Assembly (NCBI GenBank): GCA_041686855.1
Contig: JAWLDA010000003.1
Coordinates: forward strand, 62,001-126,000
Length of the DNA stretch: 64,000 nt
Reading direction: 5' to 3'
Origin: JAWLDA01 sp041686855
Lineage (GTDB): Bacteria > Bacillota > Limnochordia > DTU080 > RSA5
The notes beneath the pieces were generated by a model that did not search any database, was not told the DNA's origin, and saw only the letters and a list, made by a program, of their open reading frames with translations. Each line of letters begins with the position of its first letter. Position 1 is the first letter of the stretch. Shown one piece after another: positions 43,954 to 52,824 of this stretch. A program made the position numbers and the translations under genes.

Positions 43954-45021
43954 ATGAGTGTCAGCGTCCAAACGCAAGCGCCCAATCGGGTGGGGAAACA
44001 AAGCCTACTCTTTCCCGCGCGCCCCGCTGTCCTTTCGACGTTTACCGTAGCGGGGCCGATGGAGCGACAAGGGCCTCTGGGCGACGACTTCGATACGGTG
44101 ATTCCCGACACATTCTATGGAGAGCGCAGTTGGGAACGTGCTGAGCACAAGATGCTAAACGAGGCCGTGAAGCACTGCATTGATCGGGCTCAGCTCCAGG
44201 AGAGCGATGTCGATTGCTTGCTTACTGGGGACCTCCTCAATCAGTGTACCAGTGGAAGTTTCGCCGCCAAGGACCTATCAATCCCGCATCTGGGCATGTA
44301 TGCGGCCTGTGCTAGCTTCGGTGAAGGTCTTATCGTGGCGTCGATGGCCGTCCAAGGAGGGTTTGCCACCTACGCCGCTGTTGGCGTTTCGTCGCATCAC
44401 GATTCGGTCGAGCGCCAGTTCCGCTTTCCCACGGAGTTGGGAGTACAGAGGCCGCCTACGGCTCAATGGACGGCGACTCTCGCTGCATCCGTTGTCATTG
44501 GGGATGCCGACGCGGCCCAAACGGCCGGGGCCGGGGATGGACAAGCGCCGATTCGCGTGAGTGGAGCCACCATCGGTGAAGTGATCGAGATGGGGCTTAA
44601 AGATCCCTTCGATATGGGAAGCGCCATGGCGCCTGCGGCCGTGAATACGCTGACGACGCACTTTGACGATTTCGGTCGGAGTCCCGCGGACTACGACCTG
44701 ATCATCACCGGCGATCTCGCGCTGGTCGGCCGATCGATCCTCCGTGACTTGCTCGAAGCACGTGGTTACGCGGCCACCAATCGACTCGACGATTGTGGTC
44801 TTCGACTCTACGACCGTACGCGTCAAGATGTCCACGCCGGTGGTAGCGGGACCGCATGTTCTGGTGGAGTCTTTTGTGCCTATATCGTTAAGGGTATGAG
44901 AGCAGGGCAGTGGCGGCGTGTGCTCTTTGCGCCAACGGGCTCGCTACACAGCCCGACGAGCTACAAACAAGGCGAGTCGATTCCGGCCATCTGCCACGCC
45001 GTAGTTTTAGAAATCGACTAG
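43954..45021 (+). CDS. spoVAD: Stage V sporulation protein AD
   Basis: 355 residues, thiolase-like fold with YAACASFGEG and SHHDSVERQFRFPTELGVQR; the family lacks thiolase activity and binds dipicolinic acid in Bacillus. An N-terminal ~20-residue extension makes it slightly longer than Bacillus SpoVAD (338). GGGGGAGAG precedes the ATG. Confidence 0.97.
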   Translation: MSVSVQTQAPNRVGKQSLLFPARPAVLSTFTVAGPMERQGPLGDDFDTVIPDTFYGERSWERAEHKMLNEAVKHCIDRAQLQESDVDCLLTGDLLNQCTSGSFAAKDLSIPHLGMYAACASFGEGLIVASMAVQGGFATYAAVGVSSHHDSVERQFRFPTELGVQRPPTAQWTATLAASVVIGDADAAQTAGAGDGQAPIRVSGATIGEVIEMGLKDPFDMGSAMAPAAVNTLTTHFDDFGRSPADYDLIITGDLALVGRSILRDLLEARGYAATNRLDDCGLRLYDRTRQDVHAGGSGTACSGGVFCAYIVKGMRAGQWRRVLFAPTGSLHSPTSYKQGESIPAICHAVVLEID

Positions 45022-45039
45022 CGAAGGGGAAGGCTGGAC

Positions 45040-45390
45040 TTGGAGTACATCATGGCATTCCTCGTGGGCGGTTCATTATGTGCTATCGGGCAAACCGTCT
45101 ACGATCGAACACGTTTGACCATGGCGCACGTTATGGTCATCTTTGTCGTCGGAGGCGCCGTGCTGACGGGACTTGGACTGTACGAGCCTCTTATCCGCAT
45201 GGGTGGCGCAGGCGCGACCGTCCCCGTCTCAAATTTTGGCTTCGTTCTCACTCAGGGCGTGCTCGCAGCCGTGGCACAGGACGGCCTCTTTGGCCTCCTT
45301 ACCGGAGTCTTTGAGTTAACTGGAGGGGTGATCGCCGCCGCTATTCTCTTCGGATTCATGATGTCCTTGCTATTCCATCCTAAGGGGTAA
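45040..45390 (+). CDS. spoVAE: Stage V sporulation protein AE (AEb type)
   Basis: 116 residues from TTG 45040 (AAGGGGAAGG upstream; ATG 45052 possible), ~4 helices, LVGGSLCAIGQTVYDRTRLT and RMGGAGATVPVSNFGFVL. Paralogous to SpoVAC. It belongs to the AEb (membrane) type. AEa, the soluble type, is not seen. Confidence 0.95.
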   Translation: MEYIMAFLVGGSLCAIGQTVYDRTRLTMAHVMVIFVVGGAVLTGLGLYEPLIRMGGAGATVPVSNFGFVLTQGVLAAVAQDGLFGLLTGVFELTGGVIAAAILFGFMMSLLFHPKG

Positions 45391-45478
45391 TCTGCTAGCG
45401 GGCTCATCGCATACACCTCCGGCTGGATCGCCAGAATAACGCGAGAAGACAGCAAAAAACGGAGGTGACTCTTACGAA

Positions 45479-45811
45479 ATGGATTGGCTTGGTACAGCAG
45501 TTCGATTAGTCGTGTCCGCGTTCGTGCTCATGTTCGTCGGATTTATCCTACCGGGCTTCGGAAGCATCTCCTTCTTCCAGGCTCTCTTAGCCGCCATTGT
45601 GATTGCCGCTATTGGGTGGGTGATCGAGTCGACGCTGGGCAAGGGCGTATCGCCCTTTAGTCGTGGGCTCGTTGGGTTTATCGTCTCAGCGCTCGTCATC
45701 TGGGCGACCCAGTTCGTCGTTCCCGGACTCGACGTCTCTATCCTCGGTGCGCTTCTCGCCGCATTCGTCATTGGAATCATCGACCTCTTCGTCCCGACCG
45801 CCGTGCGCTAA
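45479..45811 (+). CDS. Phage-holin-family (holin 4_2 / YvlD-like) membrane protein
   Basis: 110 residues, four membrane helices, rich in Gly/Ala/Val: MFVGFILPGFGSISFFQALL and VSALVIWATQFVVPGLDVSI. The pattern matches the chromosomal holin 4_2 family, not a phage lysis cassette; no endolysin is nearby. Its place between spoVAE and spoVAF suggests a spore-membrane role, by inference only. Confidence 0.75.
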   Translation: MDWLGTAVRLVVSAFVLMFVGFILPGFGSISFFQALLAAIVIAAIGWVIESTLGKGVSPFSRGLVGFIVSALVIWATQFVVPGLDVSILGALLAAFVIGIIDLFVPTAVR

Positions 45812-45824
45812 CGGCAGAGGGGAC

Positions 45825-45866
45825 CCGTCACGATCCGGTCACTACACTATGTCTGGATCGTGACGG
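45825..45866 (+). other. Perfect stem-loop before spoVAF, no U-tract
   Basis: CCGTCACGATCC (45825-45836) and GGATCGTGACGG (45855-45866) form a perfect 12-bp stem with an 18-nt loop, followed by TGTCGGGGG. It starts 14 bases after the holin-like stop. Confidence 0.65.
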
Positions 45867-45934
45867 TGTCGGGGGCGTGTGTGCTTGTTAAAGACGGTGA
45901 ATGCCCAAGAGAGAGTGCGAGGGAGTGACGCGGC

Positions 45935-47425
45935 ATGGGCCAGGGAGAGAAAAAGACCCCTATTAGTAAAGACTTACAAGAGAACCTTGATATTCTACGT
46001 GCACGTCTGGGGATCGGTGTCACGTTCGACATCCTGGTCCGAGAGATTACTGTCGGAGGTATTCCAGCGGCACTCGTCTTCGTCGACGGTCTGATCAAGG
46101 ATAAAGTGACGTTGGACCTGATCGAGAATCTCCAGGAGGTCGAGCGGCCCCATATTGTGCCAAACACTGTGCGCAAGCTCCTGGCACGCACTGTTCCTTA
46201 TTTCGAGGTCGAAGAGGTCGAGACACTCGACGAAGTGATCGATCAAGTGATGTCGGGTCCCTTAGCCATCCTGATCGAGGGGGCGCGCTCCGCCATCATC
46301 GCCGACGTGCGCGAGTACCCGGTGCGTGGCATCGCCGAGCCCGATCTGGAGCGGGTGACGCGTGGATCTCACGAAGGTTTTGTCGAGACGATGATCTTTA
46401 ATACCGGCCTCATTCGCCGACGGTTGCGCGATCCCAAGCTACGTTTTGAAGTGGTCAGCGTCGGCACGCGCTCCAAGAGTGACGTCGCGATTGGATACAT
46501 CGCCGACCTGGCTGATCCAGGTTTGGTGGACCACGTGAAGAAAAGGATCGAAAAAGCCTCGCTCGACGCCCTACCCATGGGTGCCAAAAACCTCGAAGAG
46601 GTGATCGTCGAGCGCCCGTGGGATCCGACGCCTAAAGTGCGCTACACCGAACGGCCCGACGTCGCGGCGGCGCAACTGCTTGAGGGGCACGTGATCGTGA
46701 TGGTGGACACCACGCCAATGGCGATGATCGTGCCGGTGACGTTCTTTCACTTTCTCGAGCATGCGGAAGAGTACTTTCAGTCACCGGTCATCGGCAGCTA
46801 CTTGCGCTTCATTCGCATTGCCGCGTTTATGATCACCGTGCTTCTCTCCCCATTGTGGCTTGCAACGTACCTCGGCGGGGAGAGTCTCCCAGAGTTTCTC
46901 AGATTTGTTGGTCCCAAAGAGGATACCTCTATCGTTCCCATCCCCGTGCAATTCTTTATGCTGGAGTTTGGTATCGACCTGATTCGCATGGCCCTCATAC
47001 ATACACCAAGCGCGTTGGCCACCTCGCTTGGTATCGTGGGCGCGATTCTTCTGGGAGATCTGGCTGTTCAGGTGGGCCTCTTTATACCGGAGACGATTCT
47101 GTATACGGCTGTTACCGCGATTGCATACTTCGCGGTGCCCAGCATCGAGCTCGGCTACACCCTGAGGATCTTTCGCTACGCGCTCCTTTTGTTGGCCACC
47201 TTTTTCAAACTGCCTGGAGTGCTTGTCGGTGTACTCCTTGTGTTTATCTTCCTTGCATCCGGCCGATCGTTTCGTCGTCCTTTCATGTGGCCCTTGGCGC
47301 CGTTTCACGGGCCGAGCCTGGTGAAGGTGTTGCTTAGGCTCCCGGTGCCTTCGGTGGGCCGGCGTCCGCCGATCACTAGCGGGAAAGGCGCGGATGTGAT
47401 GCGAACAGAACCCGAACCTGAATAA
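45935..47425 (+). CDS. spoVAF: Stage V sporulation protein AF (GerA-family)
   Basis: 496 residues, GerAA/SpoVAF architecture: an N-terminal cytoplasmic region (1-280; SGPLAILIEGARSAIIADVR, YPVRGIAEPD) and a membrane region from ~290 with ~5 helices, ending in a proline-rich tail. In Bacillus SpoVAF forms with its partner a channel-like complex that amplifies germination. GAGGGAGTG precedes the ATG. Confidence 0.96.
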   Translation: MGQGEKKTPISKDLQENLDILRARLGIGVTFDILVREITVGGIPAALVFVDGLIKDKVTLDLIENLQEVERPHIVPNTVRKLLARTVPYFEVEEVETLDEVIDQVMSGPLAILIEGARSAIIADVREYPVRGIAEPDLERVTRGSHEGFVETMIFNTGLIRRRLRDPKLRFEVVSVGTRSKSDVAIGYIADLADPGLVDHVKKRIEKASLDALPMGAKNLEEVIVERPWDPTPKVRYTERPDVAAAQLLEGHVIVMVDTTPMAMIVPVTFFHFLEHAEEYFQSPVIGSYLRFIRIAAFMITVLLSPLWLATYLGGESLPEFLRFVGPKEDTSIVPIPVQFFMLEFGIDLIRMALIHTPSALATSLGIVGAILLGDLAVQVGLFIPETILYTAVTAIAYFAVPSIELGYTLRIFRYALLLLATFFKLPGVLVGVLLVFIFLASGRSFRRPFMWPLAPFHGPSLVKVLLRLPVPSVGRRPPITSGKGADVMRTEPEPE

Positions 47426-47459
47426 GAGTGTAGAACTAGGATTTCAGGAACCCCCGGCG

Positions 47460-47489
47460 TTGACCGTCTCCTGATGCCTGTGCTAGCAT
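47460..47489 (+). promoter_or_regulatory. Sigma-A-type promoter of lysA
   Basis: TTGACC (47460-47465, 5/6), 18 bp, TAGCAT (47484-47489, 4/6). Located ~50 bp before the lysA start. No lysine riboswitch is seen. Confidence 0.5.
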
Positions 47490-47540
47490 TAAACGTGGTC
47501 TTTGAATCCCGTATGTGGCAGCAGGAGGCTGGTCGATCAG

Positions 47541-48890
47541 GTGTATTTGCGTGGAAGTATGAGAATAAATGACGCCGGACATCTAGAAATTGGCGGATGC
47601 GACACGGTCCAGCTTGCACAGACGTACGGAACTCCGTTGTACGTACTGGATGAGTCGATGGTGCGCGCACGCTGCCGGGCTTATCGTTTAGGCTTTGAAG
47701 AGTCATACCCGGATGCCGAGGTACTCTACGCCGGCAAGGCCCTTTTGACGACGGCAATGTGCCGGATCGTCGAGCAGGAGGGGCTCTCGCTCGACGTCGT
47801 TTCAGGCGGCGAACTTTACACGGCCTTGGCCGCGGATTTTCCCGCGGAGCGGATTTACTTCCACGGTAATAACAAATCTAGGCAAGAGTTGCAAATGGCG
47901 GTGGAGGCTGGAATTCACCGCGTTGTGATCGACAATTTTTACGAGATCGAGTTGCTCGCAGAGGTAGCCGACGCCTGCGCTCAAGACGTCAGTGTCTTAC
48001 TGCGTGTGACACCGGGTGTTGAAGCGCACACTCACTCCTACATTCAGACTGGACAGGACGACTCCAAGTTTGGCTTTGGTCTCGCAAGTGGTGCGGCCGC
48101 GCAGGCCGCCAAGCGTTGCCTGGAGTCGGGTAGGCTGGTTTTGAAGGGTTTTCACTGTCACATCGGCTCCCAGATCTTTGATGTGACATCGTTCGAAGCG
48201 GCCGGAAAGGCAATGTTTGGCTTCCTCGAAGAGTTGCGATGTGAGACGGGCTTCGTCGCGCGTGAACTTAACCTCGGTGGGGGGCTGGGCATTCGCTACA
48301 CGAAAGGCGACGTCAGCATGGACCCTGCCGACTATGCCAAGCGGTTAGGCGGATTTGTGAAAGCTGAAGCGGAGGCGAATGATTACCCTCTGCCGCGCAT
48401 CCTGGTTGAGCCTGGACGTTCCATCGTAGGCGAGGCCGGTACGACCCTCTACACGATTGGTAGCAGTAAAGAGATTCCGGGCATTCGTACCTATGTTGCA
48501 GTAGACGGCGGTATGGGCGACAACCCGAGAGTCGCCTTGTACGAAGCGAAGTACGAAGCGATGATCGCAAGTCGCGCCGCGGCGCCACTTGCAGAGACGG
48601 TGAGCATTGCCGGGAAGTGTTGTGAATCGGGCGATATGATCATTTGGGACCTCGAGGTGCCTCAGTGGTCATCCGGCGACATTCTCGCTGTCTTTGCCAC
48701 AGGCGCCTATAATTACTCGATGGCGAGCAACTACAACCGCCTTCCACGTCCGGCCATGCTCCTCGTCAACGAGGGCAGTGCCGATATCATCGTCGAGCGA
48801 GAGCGCTATGAGGATCTAATCCGTCACGATCGCATTCCGCTCCGACTAGCGACGAGTGAGGCCGCTCCTCGGCATGTCCGCCGCGCATGA
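47541..48890 (+). CDS. lysA: Diaminopimelate decarboxylase
   Basis: 449 residues from GTG 47541 (AGGAGG 12 nt upstream); the resulting N-terminus VYLRGSMRINDAGHLEIGG matches that of Bacillus LysA, so the ATG at 47559 is less likely. The PLP lysine is in LYAGKALLT, glycine loop HFHGNNKSR-type FHGNNKSRQEL, GGGLGIRYT, and catalytic CCESGD. It makes lysine from meso-diaminopimelate. lysA behind spoVAF is the usual Bacillus order. Confidence 0.96.
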   Translation: MYLRGSMRINDAGHLEIGGCDTVQLAQTYGTPLYVLDESMVRARCRAYRLGFEESYPDAEVLYAGKALLTTAMCRIVEQEGLSLDVVSGGELYTALAADFPAERIYFHGNNKSRQELQMAVEAGIHRVVIDNFYEIELLAEVADACAQDVSVLLRVTPGVEAHTHSYIQTGQDDSKFGFGLASGAAAQAAKRCLESGRLVLKGFHCHIGSQIFDVTSFEAAGKAMFGFLEELRCETGFVARELNLGGGLGIRYTKGDVSMDPADYAKRLGGFVKAEAEANDYPLPRILVEPGRSIVGEAGTTLYTIGSSKEIPGIRTYVAVDGGMGDNPRVALYEAKYEAMIASRAAAPLAETVSIAGKCCESGDMIIWDLEVPQWSSGDILAVFATGAYNYSMASNYNRLPRPAMLLVNEGSADIIVERERYEDLIRHDRIPLRLATSEAAPRHVRRA

Positions 48891-49413
48891 GCCGCTGCGT
48901 GAGGGATGGAGGCGGCGCGCTCATCAATTTTTCGTTTCGCTGGCCGACCTGCGTGGATTGGACGTTCATCGGCGCGCTTGGGTAAAAGCCTACCTCAATC
49001 AGGCCGAGGAAGCCCTGTTCTATCAAATGGCCCGTGTGGACCAGGTTCATTCGGTGCGGGTGGCGCAGACGGCACTCGAGATCGCTCGAGTGCGGCTCGC
49101 GCATCGTGCTTCGAATGATGCACAACGGTTGGCACGGGCCGGACTCCTACATGATGTGGGGAAGAGTCTTGCAAGGTTGGGGTTGGTAACTCGAGTGCTC
49201 TTTGTCCTTATGGAGCAGTGGCCCAACCCGCCCTTGCGAGGGCGAATGAAGCACGCACACTGGGTCCACACGAATCACCCAAGCCTTGGCGCCGACCTCG
49301 CCGAGCGCGCTGGGGTTGAACGTGAGGTCGTCGAACTCATTCGCGGTCATCATGCAAGGGATAGCGCGGATCCGCTGCAGCGCATACTTACCGAGGCGGA
49401 CCGTCGGTCGTAG
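48874..49413 (+). CDS. HD-domain phosphohydrolase
   Basis: 179 residues from ATG 48874 (alternative GTG 48856), overlapping the end of lysA. HD motif LLHDVGK (His93-Asp94), upstream His59 (DQVHSVRVAQTAL), and HH in IRGHHARDS complete the HD superfamily metal ligands. Function could be nucleotide or cyclic-nucleotide hydrolysis; no HD-GYP signature. Similar proteins often lie near lysA/scp clusters. Confidence 0.85.
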   Translation: MSAAHEPLREGWRRRAHQFFVSLADLRGLDVHRRAWVKAYLNQAEEALFYQMARVDQVHSVRVAQTALEIARVRLAHRASNDAQRLARAGLLHDVGKSLARLGLVTRVLFVLMEQWPNPPLRGRMKHAHWVHTNHPSLGADLAERAGVEREVVELIRGHHARDSADPLQRILTEADRRS

Positions 49414-49443
49414 CCCCTTTGGTCGTAACAATCATAGGTAACC

Positions 49444-50259
49444 ATGACGACGTGGAGGACCGAACACCTGGTGGAATCGGCCTACCGAGTGAAGCTTGAC
49501 GTATTTGAAGGCCCCCTCGATCTCCTTTATCATTTGGTCCAACAAGAGGAGATCGACATATGGGATATTCCCATCGCGCACATCACACAGCAGTACTTGG
49601 CCTACCTTGATGCGCTGCGCGAACTGGATATTGAGGTGGCCGGTGAATTCCTGGTGATGGCTGCCCGGCTCGTCTACATTAAGGCGCGTATGCTTTTGCC
49701 CGAGGAGCGCAGCGAGGATGCGGAAGAAGACGGGGACGACCCACGCCTTGACCTTGCGGCCGCGCTGTTGGAGTACGCCCTTTTCAAGGAGGCGGCCGGC
49801 GAACTTGGCGAACGCGGAGAAGGTCGCTGGGCGTATCTGCCCAGACCCGAAGTGTTTGCGCCCAAAAATGTGAAGCCGACCTACGATGATCCGACGGGAG
49901 GCATCGGGGTCGAGGAGCTCGCTAAAGCTTTGGCTCGGGCCCTCGCCTCCATGCGACCCCCGCGCCCCATCCCTCGACCGTACAATAAAGTAAGCGTCGC
50001 CCATAAAGTGACCTCTTTGCGCCAACTCTTCGCTAGGCGTCGGCGAGTTCGGTTTGAGGAGTTGATTCAGGAGCAACGTAGCCGACCAGAGGTGGTTGCG
50101 ACGTTCCTGGCCCTCCTCGAACTGGTGCGTCGTGGGTACTTGATGGCCCGTCAAGAATCTGTGTTCGGCCCGATTGAAATCGAGAGGCGCGCCCAGGCGG
50201 TCGAGTCGCTCGGCGACGGTGAGGATACAGCTGTGGAGGAGTCGGGTTCAGGTGTCTAA
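49444..50259 (+). CDS. scpA: Segregation and condensation protein A (kleisin)
   Basis: 271 residues. N-terminal VKLDVFEGPLDLLYHLVQQE and EIDIWDIPIAHITQQYL are the ScpA signature (SMC head contact), the middle contains FLVMAARLVYIKARMLLPEE, and the C-terminal winged helix lies at ~190-250. It bridges SMC heads with ScpB. TAGGTAACC precedes the ATG. Confidence 0.96.
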   Translation: MTTWRTEHLVESAYRVKLDVFEGPLDLLYHLVQQEEIDIWDIPIAHITQQYLAYLDALRELDIEVAGEFLVMAARLVYIKARMLLPEERSEDAEEDGDDPRLDLAAALLEYALFKEAAGELGERGEGRWAYLPRPEVFAPKNVKPTYDDPTGGIGVEELAKALARALASMRPPRPIPRPYNKVSVAHKVTSLRQLFARRRRVRFEELIQEQRSRPEVVATFLALLELVRRGYLMARQESVFGPIEIERRAQAVESLGDGEDTAVEESGSGV

Positions 50260-50803
50260 GAAGGCAGCGCTCGAAGCACTCTTATTTGCCTCGCCCCAAC
50301 CGGTCACCCCGGAACAGTTGGCTCGTATTCTTAGTCTACAGACGCCCCAGGTGCGCAACCTGCTCATACGCCTGGAGGAGGAGTACAGCGACGCCGACCG
50401 GGGGTTCATGCTGGAATGGGTGGCGGGTGGCGTGCGCCTTTGCTCTAAGCCAGAGTTTTACGCGTACGTCGAGGAGCTCGGTCGAACGGCGCGCCCCGGC
50501 ACACTCTCCCAAGCTGCGCTCGAGACGCTCGCCATTATCGCCTACCGGCAACCGATTACGCGCCCACAGATTGAAGTGATACGAGGCGTTCGTGTCGATT
50601 CGGCCGTCGTATCGCTGATCGATCGCGGTCTGGTCGAAGAGAAGGGACGAGCCGACGGACCGGGGCGCCCAATTCTGTACGGCACAACGGATGAGTTCCT
50701 AATACGCTTCAACCTCAACTCGTTGGAGGATTTGCCCCCGCTAAAGAGTAGTGACGCATCTGAAAACCCTCCCGAGCAACCTTCGCTCACATTCGGTTCG
50801 TAA
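50252..50803 (+). CDS. scpB: Segregation and condensation protein B
   Basis: 183 residues from GTG 50252 (GGAGG ~12 nt upstream), overlapping scpA by 8 bases. Two winged-helix domains: KKAALEALLFASPQPVTPEQ and SQAALETLAIIAYRQPITRP, followed by the RGLVEEKGRADGPGRPILYG signature. Forms a dimer on the ScpA kleisin. Confidence 0.96.
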   Translation: MSKKAALEALLFASPQPVTPEQLARILSLQTPQVRNLLIRLEEEYSDADRGFMLEWVAGGVRLCSKPEFYAYVEELGRTARPGTLSQAALETLAIIAYRQPITRPQIEVIRGVRVDSAVVSLIDRGLVEEKGRADGPGRPILYGTTDEFLIRFNLNSLEDLPPLKSSDASENPPEQPSLTFGS

Positions 50804-50890
50804 CGTACTTCATCGTTTTTGTGAATGACTCCCCAAAATAAGGAAAGCATAGGTGGTGTGTGACTCACACCTGTGGGAGGGGGAGACGCG

Positions 50891-51475
50891 TTGGCTATGT
50901 CGCTAGGATACGCACTGGCCGCGCTCCTCGGGTTTACGGTTTTGGTGCTGCTCCCGATCAAGCTCGGGTTCTCTCTCAAGTACCATGATCGTACGACCGA
51001 TCTTCGCATTATTACGGGTACCGTTGGCCCCCTTCAGGTCGCTGTCCGGCTTCCGATGGATCCTTTCGCCCCGTCGAGCGACGCAAGCGGCGACGGGGCG
51101 GATTCGGACCCAAAGTCTGGAGAGACGCAACAAAGGAAGACCGACTTCGGGTCGATGGCTTTACCGCTGCGACTAGCTAAGCTGTTTGCTGTCACGGTTC
51201 AGCGAATCGAACGATTCTCGTTTCGCACCGTCGTCGGTACGGGAGACGCCGCCGTCACCAGTTACGTCACAGGAAGTCTCTGGGCGATGACGTCGATCCT
51301 TACTGCCTGGTTACGGCGCAGGTACCGGTTTCTCAGCGCGCCGGTGTATCATGTTGTTCCTGATTTTGACCGTTCCCGTATAGCCTTGGAAATCGACTGC
51401 ATATTTCGATTTACGATCGGTGAGATTATCGTTGCAATCGTCTCGCAGCAGTTGACGCGTCGAACGAGGGGGTGA
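50891..51475 (+). CDS. ytfI: DUF2953 protein (YtfI-like)
   Basis: 194 residues from TTG 50891 (GGAGGGGGAG just upstream; ATG 50897 is possible). One N-terminal membrane helix (~5-25), then LKYHDRTTDLRIITGTVGPL, a DUF2953-type segment, and a C-terminal membrane-proximal end (FRFTIGEIIVAIV). A variable acidic linker (~60-85) separates the parts. Co-located with ytfJ as in Bacillus, where the pair is linked to sporulation. Confidence 0.8.
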   Translation: MAMSLGYALAALLGFTVLVLLPIKLGFSLKYHDRTTDLRIITGTVGPLQVAVRLPMDPFAPSSDASGDGADSDPKSGETQQRKTDFGSMALPLRLAKLFAVTVQRIERFSFRTVVGTGDAAVTSYVTGSLWAMTSILTAWLRRRYRFLSAPVYHVVPDFDRSRIALEIDCIFRFTIGEIIVAIVSQQLTRRTRG

Positions 51476-51480
51476 ACCGC

Positions 51481-51924
51481 TTGGAGCAGGACCAACATCC
51501 CATCGAAGGGCTTATGGAGACTGCGATGGAGAGCATCAAGTCAATGGTTGACGTAAACACCATCCTCGGCGATCCTGTTGAGACGCCGGATGGTAGTGTG
51601 GTAATTCCTGTCTCGCGGGTGAGTCTTGGATTTGCAGCCGGCGGAACCGAGTACGAGTCAGGTGAACGAAGCAAAAACGGATCCGGACAGGGAGGCGGCG
51701 AGGGGAGCAAGTTCCCTTTCGGCGGCGGTAGCGGCGCCGGTATCTCTGTGAATCCGGTCGCATTTTTGGTCGTTGGCCAGGGACAAATGCGGTTAATGCC
51801 GGTTGAGAACAATGTGGTCTTCGATCGTCTCATCGATTTGGCGCCGCAACTCATCGATCAGCTTCGTGGCAAGAGCTCTGCCTCCCACGCGAACGGCCGT
51901 TACGAACCGACTCCGATTGAATAG
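51481..51924 (+). CDS. ytfJ: Sporulation protein YtfJ (GerW family)
   Basis: 147 residues from TTG 51481, with GAGGGGG 8 nt upstream; the GTG at 51472 overlaps that ribosome site. GLMETAMESIKSMVDVNTIL and VIPVSRVSLGFAAGGTEYES are the GerW core, with ISVNPVAFLVVGQGQMRLMP. A Gly/Ser-rich insertion (GSGQGGGEGSKFPFGGGSG) divides them, as is normal in this family. YtfJ affects spore germination/lytic-enzyme activity. Confidence 0.95.
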   Translation: MEQDQHPIEGLMETAMESIKSMVDVNTILGDPVETPDGSVVIPVSRVSLGFAAGGTEYESGERSKNGSGQGGGEGSKFPFGGGSGAGISVNPVAFLVVGQGQMRLMPVENNVVFDRLIDLAPQLIDQLRGKSSASHANGRYEPTPIE

Positions 51925-51943
51925 TTACGACTCTCCCTACCGT

Positions 51944-52011
51944 ACCGCGCGCCGACAAGAGCGCCGCCTGCACGTGTGGTGAGCGCAGCGCTCCAATAGT
52001 CGGCGCGCGGT
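51944..52011. repeat. Perfect 13-bp inverted repeat between ytfJ and rluB
   Basis: ACCGCGCGCCGAC (51944-51956) and GTCGGCGCGCGGT (51999-52011) are exact reverse complements. An inner pair GAGCGC/GCGCTC (51959-51964 / 51988-51993) lengthens the hairpin to 68 nt. No T-run follows. A TATAAT (52016-52021) starts five bases after the right arm. Confidence 0.7.
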
Positions 52012-52063
52012 ATGATATAATCGTGTCGATGGTACATGGTGCCTGCAAAGGAGAGTTCCTCCC

Positions 52064-52786
52064 GTGATGAGGTTGCAAAAGGCGATCGCTCAGGCCGGAG
52101 TTGCGTCAAGGCGCAAGGCTGAGGCTATGATCGTCGCGGGCAACGTCCGGGTGAACGGGAAGGTCGTACGGGAACTCGGAACACAAGTGGATCCTCGATC
52201 CGATCGTATTGAGGTGAATGGGGAGCCTATCCGTTCTGAGCCACTTGTTTATTACCTTTTAAACAAACCGACCGGCGTCATCACGACGGCCAGCGATCCT
52301 CATGGGCGCCGAACGGTGCTCGAGCTCGTTCCTTCTAAGGCGCGCGTCTACCCCGTCGGCCGTCTTGATTACGATACTGAGGGACTCCTACTTCTCACAA
52401 ACGACGGTGATTTAGCCTTTCGCTTGGCCCACCCCTCCTTCGAGGTCGACAAAGTGTACGACGCTACACTTCATGGGCGCATGACGAGTGACGCCCTTAC
52501 TCAACTCGCTCGGGGAGTCCACCTCGAGGACGGTATCACTCGTTCTGCCGGTGTTAAGGTCGTTGAGCGACACTCTAACTCAACACGGATTCTCTTAACA
52601 ATTCACGAAGGTCGCAACCGACAGATTCGCAGGATGGGCGAGGCAGTGGGTCACCCGGTAGTTAGTCTCAGGCGGATACAGTACGGACCTCTTAAATTGC
52701 TGGATCTGGCACCGGGCGGTTGCCGCCCGCTTACGCGGGCCGAAGTGGATCAATTGCAGGAATTGGTGGCGGCCGGGCGAACGTAA
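52064..52786 (+). CDS. rluB: Ribosomal large-subunit pseudouridine synthase B
   Basis: 240 residues. N-terminal S4 RNA-binding domain (1-60; RLQKAIAQAGVASRRKAEAM), and the RsuA-type catalytic domain with the nucleophilic Asp in VGRLDYDTEGLLLLTNDG. Modifies 23S rRNA near position 2605 in characterised homologues. GGAGAGTTCCTCCC region upstream gives the ribosome site. Confidence 0.95.
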   Translation: MMRLQKAIAQAGVASRRKAEAMIVAGNVRVNGKVVRELGTQVDPRSDRIEVNGEPIRSEPLVYYLLNKPTGVITTASDPHGRRTVLELVPSKARVYPVGRLDYDTEGLLLLTNDGDLAFRLAHPSFEVDKVYDATLHGRMTSDALTQLARGVHLEDGITRSAGVKVVERHSNSTRILLTIHEGRNRQIRRMGEAVGHPVVSLRRIQYGPLKLLDLAPGGCRPLTRAEVDQLQELVAAGRT

Positions 52787-52788
52787 TC

Positions 52789-52818
52789 TTTACACTTCAA
52801 AGAGTCGTGTGTTATACT
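52789..52818 (+). promoter_or_regulatory. Promoter of the HutP-aromatic operon
   Basis: TTTACA (52789-52794, 5/6), 18 bp, TATACT (52813-52818, 5/6), starting within three bases of the rluB stop. Transcription should begin near 52825, giving a ~260-nt leader before the HutP gene. Confidence 0.7.
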
Positions 52819-52824
52819 TCTGAC

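Noticed and set aside
45479..45811. Prophage holin
   Set aside because: No endolysin or other phage gene nearby; the gene is part of the spoVA cluster and fits the chromosomal holin 4_2 family.
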